A stretch of DNA of 64,000 nucleotides from an uncultured Kiritimatiellota bacterium. Its GTDB lineage: Bacteria > Verrucomicrobiota > Kiritimatiellia > RFP12 > DVOR01. The notes below the pieces were generated by a model that was not told the origin of the DNA, did not search any database, and saw nothing but the letters and a program-made list of their open reading frames with translations. The stretch covers positions 20,826-84,825 of the forward strand of contig CALXSF010000011.1 of the NCBI GenBank assembly GCA_944391055.1, written 5' to 3'. Positions 8,019-16,821 of the stretch are shown piece by piece. Position 1 is the stretch's first letter. Each line of letters begins with the position of its first letter. A program made the position numbers and the translations under genes.

Positions 8019-9827
8019 TCAGGGGACGAACGAGGCATAGAACCAATACGTGCCGCGGAAGCGCCGGAGGAAGGCCTCGTCCCCAGGGTCCGCCTTCGGC
8101 GCCACGCGCAGGAAATCCTGGAAGGCCTGCGGCACGCCCGGCGAGAAGAGGTCGGCCGTCAGCCGGGGCTGCTTCTCGGGCGGCAGGGTCGAGGCCGCCG
8201 AGAGCAACGCCTGCTGGAAGGCGCGCGGCAGGGGACGCTGCGGCCAGACGCGGCAGATCACCGCGAAGTTCTCGTTGAAGGGGTTGATGTCCTTGCGCAG
8301 GAGCGACGCGCAGAGATAGAGCGCCACCATCTCGCGGTTGCCGTTCTGGAGCACGGCGTAGCGGTTGTAGATGCCCGGCTCCAGGCGCTTGTCGCCCTCG
8401 AAGGTCGGGCCGCCGGGGTCGACGCACAGGCGCGCGTGCAGCTCCGCCACGCGGCGCAGCTCCGCGTCGGGCTGGGCCTTCCCGTCGGCCACCGCCAGGA
8501 GCCACGCCGCCTCCCGGCCATGGAAAGGCGTCCGCGCCAACTGGCGGGCGTAGCGGCGCGCCAAATCGTTCTCGCCGGTCACCAAGGCCACGCGCGCCAG
8601 CAACGCGAGCTTGTCGGGCGACCACCCGCGGTTCACCACCGCCTCGTAGCACCACCGCCGCGCCATCTGCACGATGCCGTAACTGTAAAGCAGCCGCCAG
8701 CCATCCAGGCTCATCGTCTCGATCGTGCTGGTCTCGTGCGACACCCGCCACGGATAATCGAAGAGCCGCTCCTCCAACTGCCCCGCGCGCCACAGCGCAT
8801 GGATCGTCTGCGCCGCCAGCATCCGGTGGCTCGCCGCCCGCTCCGGCGACAGCGACAGCACCCGCCCCGTCTCCCCGCGCACCAACGCCCGCTCGCACCG
8901 CAGCAGATCCAACAGCGGGTGCGGCGCGTCCGCCCCGAACCCGACCGCCGCCGCGAAGACCGCCGCGGGCGCCCACGCCGCCAAGCGCAGCCGCGCCAGA
9001 CGCCGCGGCAGGCGCAACGGCCACTGCGCGGCCGCCGCCAACGCCCAAACCCCCGCCGCCGTCGCGTTCCACACCGACGCCCCCTGCTCGTTCAGGAAAG
9101 GCGCGTTCGCCAGCAACAGCGGCCCCCAGGCCGGATCCGACGCGCCCGCCGCCCTCCAAAGCACCGGCCACGCCGCCGCCACCGCCGCCAACGCGCCCCG
9201 CGCCCACCACCGCACCCCCGGCGCCGCCGCGCCCAACAGCGCCCCCATCAGCGCCGGCGACCCGCACGCCGGGTACAGCGCCGCCGCCAAGACCGCCCCC
9301 CACGCCCCCCAACGCCGCGCCGCGCCCGCCACCGCCAAGGCCGCCCCCCACCCCAGCAGCCACACCCACGGGAAGGCCGCGTCCACGAAGATCCACACGC
9401 TCACCCCGCAATACGCCACCGCCCACGCCGTCGCCGCCCAAGGGAGCCCCGCCCCCCACGCCGGCAGCCGCCCCCACGCCCGCGCCAACGCCGTCACCCC
9501 AGCCCCCAACGCCGCGAAGGCCAGCCACCCCAGCCAAGGCACCGCCCACAACGCCCCCAGCCACGACGCGCACCAATGCAGCGCGCCCCCCGGCAAAGGC
9601 CGGGCGGCCTCCTCCGCGAACCCCGCCCAATCGGCCAGCGACAGGCACCGCCACCCCAATTTGCACAGCAGCGGCCACACCGCCGCCGAGACCGCCAGCG
9701 CCAACGCCGCCAGCGACCACGGCGCCAACCGCGCCAGCGCCCCCCACCCCCTCCACGGCGCGCGCGCCGCCGGGGCCGCGGCGGGCGCGCCCTGCGTCTT
9801 CGGCGAGCGTGCGCGGCGGCGGCTCAT
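8019..9827 (-). CDS. DUF6057-like membrane protein
   Basis: A 602-residue protein. After a basic N-terminus (MSRRRARSPKTQ) about 10 transmembrane helices (roughly 35-320) are rich in Trp and Ala. A soluble helical region follows (about 330-600) with tetratricopeptide-like spacing and conserved-looking stretches such as FDYPWRVSHETSTIETMSL, NRGWSPDKLAL and NRYAVLQNGNREM. The architecture matches DUF6057 proteins of Bacteroidota and PVC bacteria, which have no known function. The start ATG overlaps the stop of the upstream HAD gene (ATGA at 9827-9824), indicating translational coupling. A longer upstream open frame is only the opposite reading of the HAD gene. Confidence 0.68.
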   Translation of the reverse strand: MSRRRARSPKTQGAPAAAPAARAPWRGWGALARLAPWSLAALALAVSAAVWPLLCKLGWRCLSLADWAGFAEEAARPLPGGALHWCASWLGALWAVPWLGWLAFAALGAGVTALARAWGRLPAWGAGLPWAATAWAVAYCGVSVWIFVDAAFPWVWLLGWGAALAVAGAARRWGAWGAVLAAALYPACGSPALMGALLGAAAPGVRWWARGALAAVAAAWPVLWRAAGASDPAWGPLLLANAPFLNEQGASVWNATAAGVWALAAAAQWPLRLPRRLARLRLAAWAPAAVFAAAVGFGADAPHPLLDLLRCERALVRGETGRVLSLSPERAASHRMLAAQTIHALWRAGQLEERLFDYPWRVSHETSTIETMSLDGWRLLYSYGIVQMARRWCYEAVVNRGWSPDKLALLARVALVTGENDLARRYARQLARTPFHGREAAWLLAVADGKAQPDAELRRVAELHARLCVDPGGPTFEGDKRLEPGIYNRYAVLQNGNREMVALYLCASLLRKDINPFNENFAVICRVWPQRPLPRAFQQALLSAASTLPPEKQPRLTADLFSPGVPQAFQDFLRVAPKADPGDEAFLRRFRGTYWFYASFVP

Positions 9828-10435
9828 CGGCACGCTTCCAGATCCGCCCGCGCCGCCGCCACCGACGTGAAACGCGCGGCCTGCCAGCCGCACGCCCGCG
9901 CCGCGTCCACGTTCGCCTGCGTGTCGTCCAGGAAGAAGAGCCGCCCGGGCGGCAGGCCCAGGCGCGCGGCCATCAGCGCGTAGATCGCCGGGTCCGGCTT
10001 CACCATCCGCTCCAGGCCCGAGACCACCTCCGCGTCCGCCAGCGCCCGGAAGGCCCCCGCGCAGCGGTCGAACCACGGCAGGAAGGCGCTGGGCATATTC
10101 GTCAGGATGCCGATCCGGAAGCCCTCGGCCTTCAGCTCCCGCGCCCACGCCAAAGTCTCCGGGTTCGGCACCGCCCAGGAATCGAAGTCAAGCCGCCCCA
10201 AAGTCTCCGCCAGGCCGGGCGCGAGCGTCTCGCCCCGCTCCGCCGCGATCAGGCGGTAGAGCGCCTCCACCGAGATGTCGTCCGCGTCCATCCGCCGGCG
10301 ATGGCGCGCCCAGCCGGCCAGGACGTCCTCGCGCGTCCAGCCCGTCAACCGCCCCACCTCCGGGAAGAAGCGCGCGTCCTGCGCCCGCGAGATCACCCCG
10401 CCGAAGTCAAAGACAATGCCGTCGATTCGTTTCAT
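9824..10435 (-). CDS. HAD superfamily hydrolase (subfamily IA)
   Basis: A 203-residue cytoplasmic hydrolase with all four HAD motifs: FDFGGV (motif I, first Asp replaced in the usual DxD position by Gly-Gly, as in YihX-like proteins), LTNM (II), KPDPAIYALM (III) and FFLDDTQANVDAA (IV). The cap is helical. The likely reaction is dephosphorylation of a small sugar phosphate; the substrate cannot be told. The ATG lies 6 bases after a TAGACT box with no Shine-Dalgarno, so the mRNA is probably leaderless. It is the first gene of an operon with the DUF6057-like gene. Confidence 0.85.
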   Translation of the reverse strand: MKRIDGIVFDFGGVISRAQDARFFPEVGRLTGWTREDVLAGWARHRRRMDADDISVEALYRLIAAERGETLAPGLAETLGRLDFDSWAVPNPETLAWARELKAEGFRIGILTNMPSAFLPWFDRCAGAFRALADAEVVSGLERMVKPDPAIYALMAARLGLPPGRLFFLDDTQANVDAARACGWQAARFTSVAAARADLEACR

Positions 10436-10441
10436 GCCGCT

Positions 10442-10451
10442 AGTCTAGCAC
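10442..10451 (-). promoter_or_regulatory. extended -10 promoter of the HAD operon
   Basis: The minus strand reads TGTGCTAGACT; TAGACT is at 10447-10442 and the ATG follows 6 bases later, predicting a leaderless transcript. Confidence 0.55.
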
Positions 10452-10487
10452 ATTCCCCGCCGCCCCGCGCCGGGCGCGCGGCGGGGC

Positions 10488-12602
10488 TCAGGGCGCGGCG
10501 GCGGCGCGCTCCGGCCACGGGGGCGGGGTCTGGCCGAGGAGGGCGCGGACGAAGAAGTCCTTCATCTTGCGCTCGACGAAGGGGCCGGAGATGGCGTGGC
10601 CGGTGTTGGGGAGGAAGAGCTGCTCGAAGTCCTTGCCGGCCTGGATGAGGGCGTGGGCCACCTGGAGGGAGGTGGCGGGGTCGACGTTGTCGTCGTCCTC
10701 GCCGTTGATGAGGAAGAGCCTGCCCTTGAGGCGGTGGGCGTTGGCGACGTTGGAGTTCTCGGCGTACCAGGGGCCGAGGGGCCAGCCCATGAACTGCTCG
10801 TTCCACCACAGCTTGTCCACGCGGTTGTCGTGGCAGCCGCAGAGGGCGATGGCGGCCTTGTAGAAGTCGTTGTGCCAGAGGAGCGCGGCCATGGCGTTCT
10901 GGCCGCCGGCGGACCATCCGAAGATCCCCACGCGCGAGAGGTCGAGCCACGGGCGCTCCTTGGCGGCGGCCTTCATCCAGAGGATGCGGTCGGGGAAGCC
11001 GGCGTCGCGGAGGTTGCGCCAGCAGACGTCGTGGAAGGCCTTGGAGCGGCCGGCGGTGCCCATGCCGTCGATCTTCACCACCACGAAGCCGAGCGCGGCG
11101 AAGATGTCGGAGAAGTAATCGACGGGCAGGAAGGCGGCGGGGAAGCGGTAGCCGTGGGGGCCGGCGTAGATCTGCTCGAGGACGGGGTACTTCCGCGCGG
11201 GGTCGAAGTTCGGCGGCAGGCGGAGGACGCCCCAGATGTCGGTCTCGCCGTCGCGCCCCTTGGCATGGAAGACCTGGGGCATCTGCCAGCCGGAGGCCTG
11301 GAGGTCGGCCACGTCCTGCCGCTGCAGCTCGGCGACGACCGCGCCGTCGGCCCCGCGCCGCAGGAGGGCGACGTTCGGGCGGTCGGCGCGCGAGGCGTTG
11401 TCCACGAAGACGGCCCCGTCGGGCGAGAAGGCCACGTCATGGTGGGCGTCCTCGGGCGTCAGGTCGCGCCAGCCCGAGCCGTCGAGCGCGGCGACGCAGA
11501 GATGGAGCTGATAGGGGCACTCCCCGGGGTTGACGCCGCCGGCGGTGAACCAGACCCTGCCCGACGCCTCGTCCACGCGCACGATTTCATGGACCACGAA
11601 GCGGCCCTGCGTCAGCGGCACGGCCCGCCCGTCGTCCCAGAAGCGCCACAGCTGCCGCCAGCCGGTGCGCTCGCTCACCCACAGCGTCGAGCGGCCGTCG
11701 GCCAGGTCGCGCCGCTGGCGGAGGGTGTAGGGCACGAAGGTCTCGGCGCGCTCCTCCACGCGCGCCCGGCGCACGCCGTCGGCAAAGACCTCCCAGACGG
11801 CGAAGGCGCCGAAGCCGCGTTGCGTCCATTCGAAGGTGAAGGCCTTGGAATCCGGCCGCCACGCCGGCGCCGAGAGGAACCACTGCGTCTCCAGCCCCGT
11901 GAGGTCCAGCGGGATGGGGCGGCGGTTGGGGATGTCGATCAGCGCCGGCAGCCGCACCGTCACCGCGTCCCCGGGCCGCGCGTAATCCACCTGGCGCTCC
12001 CTCGGGCGCACGGAGCCCTCGGGCGCGGAGGTGCGCAGCGCCAGGCGCGGCTCCGCCGCCGGGCGCACGCGGTTCGCCGCCACCCGCGTGCCGTCGGGCG
12101 ACCAGCGGACGGAGGCGGCCTCGTAGGGAACCGCCGGGTTCCCGTCATAGGTCAGCTGGGCCGCCGCCGGCGCGTCCTTGCGCGTCTCCTCCAGCCACAG
12201 GTTGCCGTCGCGCACGGAGAGACGCAGGCGGCCGTCCGGCGAGAGCAGGTTGTCCGGCCGCGCGGCCTCCTTTTTCTCCTCGGGCTTGGCCAGCAGCGCG
12301 TCGGCCAGCGCGGGGGCGTCGGCCCGGGCCGCCTCGGCCAAGGCCTTTTTGTCCTTGGCCTCCCACATCCGCCCATCCGCCGCGCGCACCAGGCGCAGGC
12401 GCTCCCCCTCGCGCGTCGCCGTCCGATGCCAGAACCCGAGGCCGCCGCACAGCCACTGCGGCTTGACCGGCCCCAGATAGGTCTGCTTCCACCAATCCAT
12501 GACCTTGCCCGAGCGCGCGTAATCCTCCGCCGTCGGCGCGATCTGCGCCCACGCCCCCGCGGCGGCGCACGCCACCGCCAACATCAAAACCGCAATCCTC
12601 AT
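10488..12602 (-). CDS. secreted S9 family (dipeptidyl peptidase IV-like) serine peptidase
   Basis: A 704-residue exported peptidase. Residues 1-19 are a signal peptide ending AGAWA. Residues of about 100-430 form the beta-propeller, including LSVRDGNLWLEE, VRWSPDGTRV and DVAFSPDGAVF blades. The C-terminal alpha/beta-hydrolase domain has the elbow GWSAGG (Ser564), the Asp loop GEDDDNV (Asp638) and the His loop NTGHAIS (His669), a complete S9 triad. It would cleave prolyl peptides in the periplasm. The start has AAAGGAG 7 bases upstream. It is single, and a GC-rich inverted repeat after its stop (10445-10487) may end transcription. Exact specificity (DPP IV versus prolyl oligopeptidase or another S9B/C member) is unsettled. 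Confidence 0.85.
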   Translation of the reverse strand: MRIAVLMLAVACAAAGAWAQIAPTAEDYARSGKVMDWWKQTYLGPVKPQWLCGGLGFWHRTATREGERLRLVRAADGRMWEAKDKKALAEAARADAPALADALLAKPEEKKEAARPDNLLSPDGRLRLSVRDGNLWLEETRKDAPAAAQLTYDGNPAVPYEAASVRWSPDGTRVAANRVRPAAEPRLALRTSAPEGSVRPRERQVDYARPGDAVTVRLPALIDIPNRRPIPLDLTGLETQWFLSAPAWRPDSKAFTFEWTQRGFGAFAVWEVFADGVRRARVEERAETFVPYTLRQRRDLADGRSTLWVSERTGWRQLWRFWDDGRAVPLTQGRFVVHEIVRVDEASGRVWFTAGGVNPGECPYQLHLCVAALDGSGWRDLTPEDAHHDVAFSPDGAVFVDNASRADRPNVALLRRGADGAVVAELQRQDVADLQASGWQMPQVFHAKGRDGETDIWGVLRLPPNFDPARKYPVLEQIYAGPHGYRFPAAFLPVDYFSDIFAALGFVVVKIDGMGTAGRSKAFHDVCWRNLRDAGFPDRILWMKAAAKERPWLDLSRVGIFGWSAGGQNAMAALLWHNDFYKAAIALCGCHDNRVDKLWWNEQFMGWPLGPWYAENSNVANAHRLKGRLFLINGEDDDNVDPATSLQVAHALIQAGKDFEQLFLPNTGHAISGPFVERKMKDFFVRALLGQTPPPWPERAAAAP

Positions 12603-12863
12603 CGCGAACTCCTTTCATCCTCCACAGTAACACCCGCCGCCCGCCCCGCCAAGCGCCATCCCGGCCTCTCCCCCGCCTGCCGCCTGCCGTATGCAGCGCG
12701 CCGCGCCCCGCGGCGGGAGGCCGGCCGGGGTCGCCTGTGCCCCGCGCCGCGCCCCCGGCGCCAAGGACGGCAAAAGACGAGGCTTGGCAACGCCTTGCGC
12801 CCGGAAGAACGCCCGGGCGGCGGGGCGGCGGCGAACTTTTTTCGCCCAACGCGAAAAAATCGC
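12603..12863. other. intergenic region between the S9 peptidase and the tRNA-Ala promoter
   Basis: No gene is visible. The Shine-Dalgarno of the peptidase lies at its left end. The remainder is GC-rich, with open frames that look like chance readings. Confidence 0.6.
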
Positions 12864-12893
12864 TTGCGTTCGGCGCACGGCATGTGCTATCTT
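12864..12893 (+). promoter_or_regulatory. promoter of tRNA-Ala
   Basis: TTGCGT (12864-12869) and TATCTT (12888-12893) are 18 bases apart, with TGTGC directly before the -10. The same TTGCGTTCGG core precedes the tRNA-Leu gene. Confidence 0.7.
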
Positions 12894-12910
12894 ATGTGCA
12901 TTCCTTTCAC

Positions 12911-12986
12911 GGGGGTATAGCTCAGTTGGTAGAGCGTTTGAATGGCATTCAAAAGGTCAGGAGTTCGACTCTCCTTACCTCCACCA
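12911..12986 (+). tRNA. tRNA-Ala(GGC)
   Basis: A complete cloverleaf with encoded CCA. The acceptor GGGGGTA pairs with TACCTCC including the G3:U70 pair that identifies alanine. The anticodon loop ATGGCAT on a TTTGA/TCAAA stem gives anticodon GGC. The T arm is AGGAG-TTCGACT-CTCCT. Confidence 0.97.
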
Positions 12987-13212
12987 TAAAAAAGGAAGAC
13001 CGGACGAAGCGACGCGCGAGCGCCGCTTTTTTCGTGCCGCCGCGCCGCCTTGGGCGGCGGGCCCCATAATCTGGCAACCGAAACGTGCGCCAAAAGGAGG
13101 GCAAGCGGAGGGGTGCTGTGTCATTGGCAGGTACACAGAAGGGAGGGAGCGACGCCTCAACTTTCGCTTCGGCGCACAGAACTATGACCCATCACGCCCC
13201 GGACAACCCCGC

Positions 13213-13242
13213 TTGACACGTGGTGCACCCGGGGGCTATACT
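13213..13242 (+). promoter_or_regulatory. strong promoter before the degraded secreted-protein locus
   Basis: TTGACA (13213-13218) and TATACT (13237-13242) are 18 bases apart. A GTG start codon follows 6 bases after the -10. Confidence 0.7.
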
Positions 13243-13248
13243 GGCCCC

Positions 13249-13729
13249 GTGACTGGGAAAGGGCAAGGTCGGACGTTTTTTCGTTATGCGGTGGCGTGCG
13301 CGCTCGCGGCGTTGACGTGCGGCGCGTCGGCTTTCAACGTGGAGGGGGCTTTCTCGGTGGCCGAGGCGACGGAGGCAGACTCCGCACGCGCCCCGTATTC
13401 CTGCGCAATCCCGCGCTTATCCTTGGCGACGACGCCTCCGCATCCGCGCTCGCCGAGACCATCTTCTCGCCTATGCAATCCCCGAGCGCTCCAAACCCAC
13501 CGGAAAAACCAAATTGCCTGCGCTTCTAAATGACCGCCAGACGAATTGTCAGACTAAGTATGTTCATCCAAGATCCAATTTTATCTGGGCAAGAACAGAA
13601 CAACCTTTCGTCAATCGTTGGTTACATTCGGATATCAAAGATGTAGCCTTCCCATTTACGCGTCCTCTTTATCGGACAATCATTGAACAAGGCGTGTTGA
13701 AATGGAACGGATGGCAATCATCGGAATGA
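13249..13729 (+). pseudogene. frameshifted gene for a small secreted protein
   Basis: A GTG start 6 bases after a strong -10 begins a signal peptide (RTFFRYAVACALAALTCGASA, then FNVEGAF). The frame stays open for 94 codons, but its second half is Pro/Arg-rich and unconvincing. From about 13440 the most protein-like reading is in a different frame (DHLLAYAIPERSKPT... ending KWNGWQSSE) and stops at 13729, where ATGA overlaps the next start. I read this as one gene of about 160 codons with at least one frameshift between 13395 and 13445. The second half is clearly AT-richer than the surroundings. Function is unknown. Two separate small genes are an alternative. Confidence 0.45.
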
Positions 13730-14614
13730 GCTTTCTTTTTTGCGGATGGCTTTGTGCGCAGGGCGGGCCTTCGCCAATCCTGAAGGATTTGCTTGAGCAT
13801 GGCGGCATCGCGACCTTTGAACTGACAGTAAAGGATGACCAAGGGAAACCGGTGGAAGGCGCAGAGGCAAATGCGGGATTTTGGGACCCAGTCCGCGTGA
13901 GCAATTTGACCACAGGGGAGACAGACTCGAAGGGTTATGTGAAACTCTCCGAGAGATCGTGGATGGATGGAGGCGTGACCATCAAAAAAGATGGGTATTA
14001 TGAATCATACGTGAACGAAACCTTTGCGGCACCTGACAAGGCCCCCCGGTTGGTTTGAGCGGCGACGTTGGCGGCCTGTCGTACGTGAGGTAACCTTACA
14101 GAAAAAGCGGAACCCAATCCCAATGTATGCGTATTTCATGGTGTCGTTGCCGTTCCCGAAGGGGCAGCGCCGCGCGGGGTTTGACTTGAAGAAGTGCGAC
14201 TGGATGCCACCTTTTGGCGCAGGCGAACAGTTGGACATGCTCGTATCCATCACAACGCGAGAGAAGCGAAACGGAAAAGATGAGTGGCGTGAAGCCGAAA
14301 CACTTACATTTCATTTCCCGAATCCAGGGGACGGGATTCAACTGCATGAAAAAGTTTCTTCCCTGTTCCCGACAACACATCACGTGAATAGTCAACAATC
14401 TTTTTTGCAGACAATGACATTCTCCACGGTGAACGCACGATACATGGTTGACGAAAAACACTATCTTACATTCGTGGAAATGATTGATGATTCGTATCTT
14501 GAACTTCAGGCCGTCTACTTCAACCCGACACCAAATGACACCAATCTGGAGTTTGACCCGGATCAGAATCTGGTTTCGCGGGAGGAGTTGCGGCGCAAGA
14601 AGCGGTGGCCGTGA
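13726..14614 (+). pseudogene. frameshifted secreted protein with Ig/carboxypeptidase-regulatory-like domain
   Basis: An ATG overlapping the previous stop (ATGA) starts a signal peptide (MSFLFCGWLCAQGG). Next comes a beta-sandwich-like domain (FELTVKDDQGKPVEGAEANA, DSKGYVKLSE, KKDGYYES) typical of carboxypeptidase-regulatory or Ig-like folds. At 14042-14047 a run of six C bases breaks the frame. With five C bases the protein reads on as PDKAPGWFERRRWRPV and continues to 14614 with another 190 residues (for example LQKKRNPIPMYAYFMVSLP). The frame is otherwise clean, so this is either a recent mutation or a homopolymer sequencing error. Base composition is lower in GC than the neighbours, which suggests acquired DNA. 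Function is unknown. Confidence 0.65.
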
Positions 14615-14652
14615 TGGGGATGGCTTGGGCAAGCGAAGGAAAGGAGTCGGCG

Positions 14653-14797
14653 ATGCGGCGGATGGCGCGGACGGTTTTGGCTGCTGTGGGGATGGCGTGG
14701 GGCGCGGGCGCGTGGGGGGCGTTGGCGCCGCGCCCCCGGTGCGTTGGCGGGGAAGACGATCGCGTGGGCGTTCCTCATCTTCTGGGAGTTTGAGTGA
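14653..14797 (+). pseudogene. remnant of a third small secreted protein gene
   Basis: AAAGGAG is followed by an ATG and a signal-peptide-like start (MRRMARTVLAAVGMAWGAGA). The frame then turns Pro/Arg-rich and stops at 14793. The +1 frame after a C run gives LAGKTIAWAFLIFWEFE and stops at 14797, which looks more like protein. This fits a short gene broken by a frameshift, part of the same decaying cluster. It could also be a chance signal-peptide-like frame. Confidence 0.3.
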
Positions 14798-14798
14798 G

Positions 14799-14898
14799 CG
14801 TGCCCGGTTGCGGCCGCGGTTCGGGTGCGGCCGTCAGCCGCGCCATCCCTGACGGCGCCCCGTGCGACGGTTTTGGCGTGGCCGTTCTCCCGGGCACG
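14799..14898 (+). repeat. long-range inverted repeat with internal hairpin
   Basis: CGTGCCCGG (14799-14807) pairs with CCGGGCACG (14890-14898). Inside, GCCGTCAG (14830-14837) pairs with CTGACGGC (14849-14856). No gene is seen here. It could be a structured RNA or the terminator region of the degraded cluster. Confidence 0.4.
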
Positions 14899-14938
14899 TG
14901 TGCGGTTTCCGGGGGAGGAAGCGCGCAATCACGAATTG

Positions 14939-14947
14939 TGCTATACT
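14939..14947 (+). promoter_or_regulatory. extended -10 promoter of the radical SAM gene
   Basis: TGCTATACT, with TATACT at 14942-14947. Nine bases separate it from the ATG, and no Shine-Dalgarno is present. Confidence 0.55.
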
Positions 14948-14956
14948 CATGCGCTT

Positions 14957-15871
14957 ATGAACCCGTTGGAGCAATGTGAGCTTTGCCCCCGCCGGTGCGG
15001 CGTCGACCGTCTGCACGGGCAGTTTGGGTATTGCCGGGGCGGCGCGCGGGTGCGGATGTTCCGCTGGGGGCCGCATTTCGGCGAGGAGCCGCCGGTCTCC
15101 GGGACGCGGGGGAGCGGGACGCTCTTCTTCTCGCATTGCACGATGCGGTGCGTCTATTGCCAGAACGGCCGCTGGAGCAACGGCGGCGCGGGCGAGGATC
15201 TCTCGGTGGGGGAGCTGGCGGCGCGGATGCGCACGTTGGCGGAGAAGGGGTGCCACAACTGGAACCTGGTCTCGCCCACGCCGTGGCTGCCGCAGATCGC
15301 CGAGGCGGCGGGGATGTTGGCGGCGGAGGGGGTGCGCCTGCCCTTCGTCTACAACACCTCGGGCTACGAGCGCACGGAGACGCTGGAGGCCTACGCGGGG
15401 CTAGCGGACGTGGCGCTGGCCGACCTGCGCTATGCGCGCGAGGCGAGCGCGCGGGAGGGGAGCGGCACGCCGGATTACGTGCCGGCGGCGCGCGCGGCCA
15501 TCCGTTGGCTCTGGGGGCGCCTGGGGCCGCTGACGCTCGACGGGGAGGGCATCGCGCGGCGGGGGCTGATCGTGCGCGTGCTGGCGTTGCCGGGGCGGGT
15601 GGAGGAGGCGGCCGAAAGCCTCGTCTGGCTGCGCGAGACGTTGGGCGCGGGGGTGGCCGTGAGTGTGATGGCGCAGTACAACCCCGTGGGCCCGGCGCGG
15701 GCGATGGCGGGGTGGGACCGGCGGCTGACGCCGGAGGAGTACGCGCCCTTGGCGGATTTGGCGGCGGATCTGGGCTTCGAGCAGGGCTGGGTGCAGCCGT
15801 GCGAGGCGGAAACGGCCGAGCGCATGCTGGGCGACGACATGGCCGCCGGCTACGGCGAGGTGCGCGGATAA
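14957..15871 (+). CDS. PflX-like radical SAM protein
   Basis: A 304-residue radical SAM protein of the PflX/COG1313 type, related to pyruvate formate-lyase activases. An N-terminal Cys pair region (CELCPRRCGVDR, then YCRGG) is followed by the [4Fe-4S]-binding CTMRCVYC (Cys61, Cys65, Cys68). The SAM domain continues with NWNLVSPTPWLPQI and LPFVYNTSGYE. It is expected to generate a 5'-deoxyadenosyl radical in the cytoplasm; the substrate of this subgroup is not established. The start ATG sits 9 bases after TATACT without a Shine-Dalgarno, and codes for MNPLEQCELCPRRCG, which matches the family N-terminus, so the longer upstream frame is rejected. It lies immediately before yebC. Confidence 0.85.
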   Translation: MNPLEQCELCPRRCGVDRLHGQFGYCRGGARVRMFRWGPHFGEEPPVSGTRGSGTLFFSHCTMRCVYCQNGRWSNGGAGEDLSVGELAARMRTLAEKGCHNWNLVSPTPWLPQIAEAAGMLAAEGVRLPFVYNTSGYERTETLEAYAGLADVALADLRYAREASAREGSGTPDYVPAARAAIRWLWGRLGPLTLDGEGIARRGLIVRVLALPGRVEEAAESLVWLRETLGAGVAVSVMAQYNPVGPARAMAGWDRRLTPEEYAPLADLAADLGFEQGWVQPCEAETAERMLGDDMAAGYGEVRG

Positions 15872-15929
15872 GCGGATTTTTTCGGACAGTGAACGACCTT
15901 ACAACATCCCTTCAGAAAGGAAGCGAGAC

Positions 15930-16685
15930 ATGAGCGGACACAGTAAATGGGCGACCATCAAGCACGCCAAGGGCGCGGCCGACGCCAAGCGCGGCAAGAT
16001 GTTCAGCCGCCTGGCCAAGGAGATCATGCTGGTGGCCAAGAGCGGCGGCGACCCCAACACCAACCCTTCCCTGCGCAACCTCATCGCCAAGGCCAAGGGC
16101 ATCAACATGCCCAAGGACAACATCGACCGCGCCATCAAGAAGGGCACGGGCGAGCTCCAGGCCGAGGCGCTCGAGGAGATCACCTACGAGGGTTACGTCG
16201 GCACCGTCGGGCTCGTGGTGCAGGTGCTCACCGACAACAAGAACCGTGCGGCGGCCGAGATCCGCAACATCTTCAAGAAGAACAACTCCGAGCTCGGGCA
16301 GTCCGGCTCCGTCACCCGCAACTTCGAGCGCAAGGGGCAGATCCTCCTCCCCAAGGGCAACCTTGAGGAAGACGAGATCATGATGCTGGCCCTGGACGCC
16401 GGCGCCGACGACGTGAACGCCGACGAGGAAGGCTTCGAGATCCTCACCGCGCCCGGCGCCTTCGCCGCCGTCTGCGACGCGCTCAACAAGGCCGGCGTCG
16501 AGACCTCCGAGGCCGAGGTCAAGCTCATCCCCATGGCCACCACCCCCGTGACCGACCTCAACCAGGCCAAGGCCCTCAACCGCTTCATCGCGGCCCTCGA
16601 GGACAACGAGGACGTCCAGAACGTCTTCACCACCGCCGACTTCTCCGACGAGGTCGAGGCCGCCCTCGCCGCCGAGGAGGAGTGA
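15930..16685 (+). CDS. yebC: YebC/PmpR family regulatory protein
   Basis: A 251-residue cytoplasmic protein. It begins with the family signature GHSKWATIKHAKGAADAKRGKM and continues with the conserved GGDPNTNPSLRN and NMPKDNIDRAIKKG. Both the length and the three-domain layout fit the family. YebC proteins bind DNA as regulators and, in some lineages, relieve ribosome stalling at proline runs. A Shine-Dalgarno AAAGGA lies 8 bases before the ATG. It stands between a radical SAM gene and the yajC-secDF operon; its coding sequence is rich in GAG/AAG and GCC codons, as in a well-expressed gene. Confidence 0.93.
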   Translation: MSGHSKWATIKHAKGAADAKRGKMFSRLAKEIMLVAKSGGDPNTNPSLRNLIAKAKGINMPKDNIDRAIKKGTGELQAEALEEITYEGYVGTVGLVVQVLTDNKNRAAAEIRNIFKKNNSELGQSGSVTRNFERKGQILLPKGNLEEDEIMMLALDAGADDVNADEEGFEILTAPGAFAAVCDALNKAGVETSEAEVKLIPMATTPVTDLNQAKALNRFIAALEDNEDVQNVFTTADFSDEVEAALAAEEE

Positions 16686-16764
16686 GGCCCGGCAGGGGCG
16701 CGTCCGGCGGGGCGGCGGAAGGCCGCGCCCGCCGAATGCGCTTCCCTTTTCGGACGGAAAAGGG

Positions 16765-16801
16765 TATACTGTCGCACTGAGTTTTCCTTCCCGCGGGAAG
16801 G
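16765..16801 (+). promoter_or_regulatory. promoter -10 and palindromic leader of yajC
   Basis: TATACT at 16765-16770 is followed by the perfect 16-bp palindrome CCTTCCCGCGGGAAGG (16786-16801) in the yajC leader, 20 bases before the start codon. It could form a hairpin in the mRNA or bind a regulator. Confidence 0.45.
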
Positions 16802-16821
16802 CACGAGCACAAGGAACGGAC

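Noticed and set aside
12987..13248. A gene between tRNA-Ala and the 13213 promoter
   Set aside because: Frames here are Arg/Pro-rich, have no ribosome site and show no protein-like pattern.
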